From Mucilaginibacter dorajii (GTDB taxonomy: Bacteria; Bacteroidota; Bacteroidia; Sphingobacteriales; Sphingobacteriaceae): 64,000 nucleotides of DNA. The stretch is taken from the NCBI RefSeq assembly GCF_024808255.1, contig NZ_JANTYS010000017.1, forward strand, positions 1-64,000. Reading direction: 5' to 3'. Position 1 is the stretch's first letter. The number at the start of each line of letters is the position of its first letter. Position numbers and translations under genes: made by a program. Positions 62,695-64,000 of this stretch are shown here, piece after piece. Below the pieces are notes generated by a model that was given only the letters and a program-made list of their open reading frames with translations, was not told where the DNA came from and made no database searches.

Positions 62695-63060
62695 CTATCC
62701 AAAAAATTCGCCAAAATGCCACAAAATGCCCGATGGATCATGCAAAAAGCACTCTTTGCCCCATTGTTCTACCCGTATCGGGCTTAGTTTTACGTTTTTA
62801 TAACGGGCGGTAAGGTTTAAGGCTCCAAGCTCTTTCCAATACCGGTCAACATCATCTACCTCTAAAAAGATCATGGTATTATCTACCCAATCTTTCACGT
62901 AGGCATCCTGTAAATAAAACGCTATTGCCCCTGTTTTAAAAACCGACATATTATGCGTTAAAACAGTTTCTTCAAAACCCAGGTCGCGGTAAAAACCGCG
63001 GGAAGTTTCAAAGTCTTTAGCACCAATAAATGGCCTTATCGATTTAGCTTTATGTTTCAT
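62695..63060 (-). CDS. VOC-family (glyoxalase/bleomycin-resistance fold) protein
   Basis: The 121-residue protein matches the small VOC fold: IRPFIGAKDFETSRGFYRDLGFE, then MIFLEVDDVDRYWKELGALNL, ending WGKECFLHDPSGILWHFGEF. Conserved Glu and His in the last part fit a metal site, though the reaction is unknown. It could be a dioxygenase, isomerase or resistance protein. I use the ATG at 63060; the longer frame starts with TTG. It appears monocistronic. Confidence 0.85.
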   Translation of the reverse strand: MKHKAKSIRPFIGAKDFETSRGFYRDLGFEETVLTHNMSVFKTGAIAFYLQDAYVKDWVDNTMIFLEVDDVDRYWKELGALNLTARYKNVKLSPIRVEQWGKECFLHDPSGILWHFGEFFG

Positions 63061-63146
63061 AATACTGTGTTTAGCAACTGTTGGCAAAGCCTGGGATAAG
63101 CTATGCTAATGTATATATTATTCAAAGATGCTTTTTAAATTCTTTT

Positions 63147-63276
63147 GTAGAGACGCAATATTTTGCGTCTCCCGCATGCAAATCGTATTTGCAAGTCAGA
63201 TTATTTAAATCGAATATGTAAATCGCGTTAGCAAAGCCGCCCTGTATAGCGGGAGACGCAAAATATTGCGTCTCTA
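63147..63276. repeat. Extragenic palindrome, copy of the GTAGAGACGCAATATTTTGCG family
   Basis: The left arm GTAGAGACGCAATATTTTGCG (from 63147) and the right arm with CGCAAAATATTGCGTCTCTA (to 63276) enclose about 85 bp. The same arms occur at 11680-11770 and 18179-18269, but the loop differs. No gene lies in 63061-63374. Confidence 0.65.
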
Positions 63277-63374
63277 TATAAAACAAATTTAAACCCATTA
63301 TCATCTATTCTTCCCTACCCCTTTAAACACTAATGATAGATGTTTGTTCTTGTAGTAAACAATACCCCATCACC

Positions 63375-63728
63375 CTACATCTTTAAACTCAAAGGATTGG
63401 GGTAATTATCGCTTTGGTCTTCGGCTACATTATCAAGGCATTTAAAGTCTTTTTCAATAAGCAGGTACATCTGGCTGTTGTTGTTTTCATAGCCTACCCT
63501 ATCTGTGCTTGTCCACTCAATGGCCATAGCAGCAGGCATATACATGGTGATAGTATTATCATTAAATTCTGCCGTTAAAACGTTGGTTTTTGAACGTTGC
63601 AGTGCGTATTTAAATACCTGCGCACCAAAACAGCTGGTTTCTTCCAGGTAGCCGTCCCTGTCAAAGTTTTCCACATCGGTTTTTGTTAAGCGATAGCGTA
63701 ATGAATTGCCTTTGATCCTGATTTTCAT
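63375..63728 (-). CDS. Small conserved protein (DUF7009-like)
   Basis: This 117-residue protein begins MKIRIKGNSLRYRLTKTDVE and has no signal peptide or membrane segment. It matches a small conserved Bacteroidota family that I recall as DUF7009, of unknown function. It lies 8 bp downstream of the uroporphyrinogen methyltransferase gene, on the same strand, so co-transcription is likely. A link to siroheme or nitrite assimilation is only suggested by that neighbour. Confidence 0.75.
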   Translation of the reverse strand: MKIRIKGNSLRYRLTKTDVENFDRDGYLEETSCFGAQVFKYALQRSKTNVLTAEFNDNTITMYMPAAMAIEWTSTDRVGYENNNSQMYLLIEKDFKCLDNVAEDQSDNYPNPLSLKM

Positions 63729-63736
63729 AGCTTTTT

Positions 63737-64000
63737 TTAATTTTTAACGTTCACCACATCGCCTATAATAATAATGGCGGGATAAGTAAGCTGATGGTCG
63801 GCAGCAATGGTAACCAGGTCTTTCGCCTTTCCCTTTGCCGATTTTTGATTAGGTAACGACGCATGTTGTATAATAGCCGCCGGGGTATCGCCTTTACCGG
63901 CTTTTACATAGGCCAGCGCAATCTCGGCCAGTTTTTTCATCCCCATATATATAACAACCGTTGCGTTGCTGTGCATGGCGCAGGTTAAATCGGCAGATAG
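63737..64000 (-). CDS. Uroporphyrinogen-III C-methyltransferase, 3' part (cut by window edge)
   Basis: Only the C-terminal ~87 residues are inside the window; the reading frame runs on past position 64000. ATVVIYMGMKKLAEIALAYV and TPAAIIQHASLPNQK, followed by LTYPAIIIIGDVV, are the C-terminal signature of CobA/CysG-type methyltransferases (SUMT), which make precorrin-2 from uroporphyrinogen III with S-adenosylmethionine. This is the siroheme/cobalamin branch. Which of the two cannot be told here. The small conserved gene follows after 8 bp. Confidence 0.88.
   Translation of the reverse strand, partial: LSADLTCAMHSNATVVIYMGMKKLAEIALAYVKAGKGDTPAAIIQHASLPNQKSAKGKAKDLVTIAADHQLTYPAIIIIGDVVNVKN

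Noticed and set aside
63147..63276. A CRISPR or tandem-repeat array
   Set aside because: Single inverted-repeat pair with no regular spacing or spacers.

Overview
The window looks like a chromosomal segment of a plant-polysaccharide-degrading member of the Bacteroidota, most likely family Sphingobacteriaceae (Mucilaginibacter- or Pedobacter-like). The supporting features are two SusC/SusD pairs, two one-protein hybrid two-component regulators with beta-propeller sensors, TAnnTTTG-type promoter boxes, many lipoprotein signal peptides (..C-K-K..), and palindromic extragenic repeats. The genus is inferred from gene content only. No rRNA, tRNA, CRISPR array or transposase gene was seen.

Layout. 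(1) 0.2-8.5 kb: a stress and accessory cluster. It holds a beta-lactamase-fold serine hydrolase, an OsmC protein behind a perfect CRP-type palindrome, an AraC regulator, two secreted alpha/beta hydrolases around an exported MsrA, and a minus-strand operon (urea transporter, pirin, second OsmC). (2) 9.0-15.1 kb: an outer-membrane beta-barrel receptor and a large LacZ-type GH2 enzyme, separated by a composite palindromic repeat. (3) 15.3-22.5 kb: a copper island with CopA ATPase and a CopZ-like chaperone, then a second unit made of a His/Met/Cys-rich exported protein, an AraC regulator with a metal-binding HMA domain, a DUF3347 protein and a multicopper oxidase fused to a CopB-like barrel. Both units start from promoters that carry nearly the same palindrome (ACAGAATwCTGTAA) at the same distance from the -7 box. 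(4) 22.7-37.2 kb: polysaccharide utilisation locus 1 on the minus strand: SusC, SusD, GH5 with a ricin-type lectin, GH30, GH2, GH35, then GH51. (5) 37.8-42.5 kb: a translationally coupled pair of a vanadium-haloperoxidase-like protein and a VCBS/ASPIC-UnbV protein. (6) 43.2-62.4 kb: a hybrid two-component regulator, then locus 2 on the minus strand (SusC, SusD, three tandem GH53 endo-galactanases, GH2), with a second hybrid regulator divergent from it. (7) 62.7-64 kb: a VOC protein, a small conserved protein and the 3' end of a siroheme-type uroporphyrinogen methyltransferase.

How the genes work together. Locus 2 has the enzymes expected for beta-1,4-galactan (type I arabinogalactan, pectic side chains): GH53 endo-cleavage, SusCD import and GH2 exo-beta-galactosidase. 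Locus 1 adds GH30 (likely beta-1,6-galactanase), GH51 arabinofuranosidase, GH35 and GH2, which fits arabinose-decorated type II arabinogalactan. The two regulators probably sense galactan-derived oligosaccharides in the periplasm. Terminator-like hairpins inside the loci, directly after susD, after the GH5 gene, after the GH35 gene and between two GH53 genes, suggest stepwise attenuation along the operons.

The most notable observations are the shared copper operator, the oxidase-barrel fusion, the intra-operon hairpins, the GH53 triplication and the composite palindromic repeats that flank the GH2-copA-copZ segment as direct copies.
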